Shown here: one piece after another, positions 14,426 to 15,946 of the stretch | How the letters are laid out: every line of letters begins with the position of its first letter | Numbering within the stretch: position 1 is the first letter of the stretch | From: Candidatus Parcubacteria bacterium | Lineage (GTDB): Bacteria; Patescibacteriota; Minisyncoccia; Minisyncoccales; UBA6532 | DNA length: 15,946 nt | Reading direction: 5' to 3' | Assembly (NCBI GenBank): GCA_030645645.1 | Contig: JAUSNC010000044.1 | Location: forward strand, 1 to 15,946 | The notes under the pieces: generated by a model | Seen by the model: only the letters and a program-made list of their open reading frames with translations | Database searches by the model: none | What the model was told of the DNA's origin: nothing | Position numbers and translations under genes: made by a program

Positions 14426-14460
14426 ATTTAATACCGCTGGATTAAGAGAGAATATTAAGC

Positions 14461-14472
14461 TAAAATAAATTT
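14461..14472 (+). promoter_or_regulatory. -10 element of alaS, apparently leaderless
   Basis: TAAAAT (14461-14466) ends 6 nt before the ATG at 14473, so a start 7 nt after the box falls on the A of the ATG. The -35 position at 17 nt reads TGGATT (14438-14443), which is weak. No Shine-Dalgarno site precedes the gene. Confidence 0.55.
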
Positions 14473-15946
14473 ATGAATTCTCAAAAATTAAGGCAGGAAT
14501 TCCTGAAATTTTTTGAAAAGAAAGGGCATAAAGTGACGCCTTCTTCTTCGCTTTTGCCGACAGACCCCAGTGTCTTATTAACAACAGCCGGAATGCAGCA
14601 ATTCAAGCCTTATTATATCGGAACAGCTGATCCTTTGACTTCGCCCCATCCCGCTTTAGGCGGAAAGCCTTTGGGAAGCAAAAATGCCGTTTCTATTCAA
14701 AAAAGTTTCCGCACTTCCGATATCGAAGAAGTGGGCGATAAATGCCATCTTACCTTTTTTGAAATGATGGGAAATTTTTCCTTTGGAGGATATTTTAAAG
14801 AAGAAGCCATTAAATACGGCTATGAACTGATAAAAAATGTTTTTAAATTAAAAATAGATTATGTTACTGTTTTTGACCCCGCAAAAGTTCCACAAGGGGA
14901 TTGGAGAAAAGAAGGAGTGCCTTTTGACAGCGAATCTTATGAATTTTGGAAAAAAATAGGAATGCCCGAAGATAAAATCAGGAGGGAAGGAGTTGATAAT
15001 TTCTGGGGTCCTACGGGGGATGAAGGTCCGTGCGGTCCGACCACCGAAATTTATGTGAACGGAATGGAAATTTGGAACATCGTTTTCAACCAGTTTTATT
15101 GCGATAAAGATAAAAAACTCACTCTTCTTAAAATTCAGGGAGTGGATACAGGAATGGGGTTTGAAAGATTAGCTATAATGAGTCAGAAAAAAACCACAGT
15201 ATACGAAACCGATTTATTTGGACCGATTATCAGGGAAATAGAAAAGAACTCATCAAAATCCTATAGCGAAGATAAAAAATCATTCAGGATTATCGCTGAT
15301 CATATAAGAGGAGCGGTATTTCTGGCTTCGGACGGAATCTTGCCTTCTAATGTGGAACGAGGATATATTTTAAGAAGAATAATCAGAAGAGCGATAAGAT
15401 TTGGAAAGCTACTTAATCTGCCTAAGAATTTTATCATTCCTCTGGCAAAAGTTGTCGTTAAAACCTATAAAGACGCCTACCCAGAACTGCATTCCCGTGA
15501 AACCGATATTCTTACGATTTTACAGAACGAAGAAGAAAAATTCGAAAAAACTCTGGAAATCGGGTTAAACGAAACCATATCTATTCTTAGTAAAGGGAAT
15601 ATCAGCGGCGAAGAAGCTTTTCATATTTATGAAACTTACGGTTTTCCGCTGGAATTAATTGAAGAATTAGCCACGGAAAAAGGCAAAGAAGTGGATAGGA
15701 GCGCATTTGCTAAGGCATTTGAGAAACATCAGGAATTATCAAGGACTTCTGCGGCAGGGATGTTCAAAGGAGGATTGGCAGATACCGGAGAGAAAACTGT
15801 GAAATATCATACGGCGAATCATTTATTATTAGCTGCCTTGAGGCAGATTTTAGGGCCGGAAATTTATCAAAAAGGGAGTAATATAACAGCGGAAAGATTA
15901 AGGTTTGATTTTAATTTTCCGCAAAAGCTAAATGAAGAACAAATTA
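14473..15946 (+). CDS. alaS: Alanyl-tRNA synthetase, N-terminal part (3' end outside window)
   Basis: Class II synthetase charging tRNA-Ala. The first 491 residues are present of a family usually near 870; the frame is open to the window edge. Seen: the start MNSQKLRQEFLKFF, TTAGMQQFKPYYIG (37-50), an unusual PHPALGGKPLGSKN (58-71), motif 2 FRTSDIEEVGDKCHLTFFEM (79-98) running into GNFSFGGYFK, GPCGPTTEIY (185-194) where the common form is GPCGPCSEIY, the motif 3 region GVDTGMGFERL (223-233), and the helical ERGYILRRIIRRAIRFGK. The editing domain begins near the end with HTANH (446-450), keeping the HxxxH zinc ligands. The predicted transcript begins at the ATG itself. Because the frame is unterminated here, any C-terminal shortening cannot be judged. 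Confidence 0.96.
   Translation, partial: MNSQKLRQEFLKFFEKKGHKVTPSSSLLPTDPSVLLTTAGMQQFKPYYIGTADPLTSPHPALGGKPLGSKNAVSIQKSFRTSDIEEVGDKCHLTFFEMMGNFSFGGYFKEEAIKYGYELIKNVFKLKIDYVTVFDPAKVPQGDWRKEGVPFDSESYEFWKKIGMPEDKIRREGVDNFWGPTGDEGPCGPTTEIYVNGMEIWNIVFNQFYCDKDKKLTLLKIQGVDTGMGFERLAIMSQKKTTVYETDLFGPIIREIEKNSSKSYSEDKKSFRIIADHIRGAVFLASDGILPSNVERGYILRRIIRRAIRFGKLLNLPKNFIIPLAKVVVKTYKDAYPELHSRETDILTILQNEEEKFEKTLEIGLNETISILSKGNISGEEAFHIYETYGFPLELIEELATEKGKEVDRSAFAKAFEKHQELSRTSAAGMFKGGLADTGEKTVKYHTANHLLLAALRQILGPEIYQKGSNITAERLRFDFNFPQKLNEEQI

Noticed and set aside
12284..14472. Possible CRISPR array, tRNA gene, riboswitch or attachment site in the gaps
   Set aside because: All gaps are under 100 nt. I see only promoters and terminators, with no direct repeats, cloverleaf or known riboswitch core.

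Overview
The window is AT-rich and densely packed, with 12 complete genes and two genes cut by the edges. The longest stretch without a coding region is about 90 bases, so no gap over 300 bases needs describing. TGA is used as an ordinary stop (galT, mnmA), so the standard bacterial code applies. The tight packing, lysine-rich AT-driven proteins, scarcity of Shine-Dalgarno sites and divergent synthetases suggest a small-genome Candidate Phyla Radiation (Patescibacteria) member, possibly a Parcubacteria-group genome. That placement is inference from sequence style; no rRNA gene is present to prove it.

Region 1 (2-5677, + strand) is one run: the 3' part of leuS, then glmS, a yvcK/glmR-family gene and a GlmU-like nucleotidyltransferase/acyltransferase, spaced 3, 16 and -10 nt apart and ended by a probable terminator. 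The last three form a coherent amino-sugar module: GlmS makes glucosamine-6-phosphate, YvcK/GlmR is known in Bacillus as a UDP-GlcNAc-binding activator of GlmS, and the GlmU-like protein would act later in the route to UDP-GlcNAc. The mutase step (GlmM) is not here.

Region 2 (5767-8775, + strand) is a second run that starts at an apparently leaderless promoter: a GT2 glycosyltransferase of the dolichyl-phosphate glucosyltransferase type, a GalT-family uridylyltransferase, a small membrane protein of the COG2426 'small multidrug export' family, and triosephosphate isomerase.

Region 3 (8781-12283, - strand) is an ABC export operon: a periplasmic-adaptor-like protein with an unusual insertion, a LolD/MacB-type ATPase and a MacB/FtsX-type permease. 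It converges on tpiA with 5 nt between stops, and diverges from mnmA through a 90-nt region with overlapping back-to-back promoters.

Region 4 (12374-15946, + strand) holds mnmA, two small unrecognised genes each with its own promoter and stop-codon-embedded terminator, and the 5' half of alaS.

The main observations are the glmS-glmR-glmU-like cluster, with an archaeal-style acetyltransferase half and an atypical nucleotidyltransferase half; a -10 box lying exactly 6 nt before the ATG at three genes (a leaderless signature); terminators folded over stop codons; the adaptor insertion flanked by a repeat; and the two orphan genes between mnmA and alaS.
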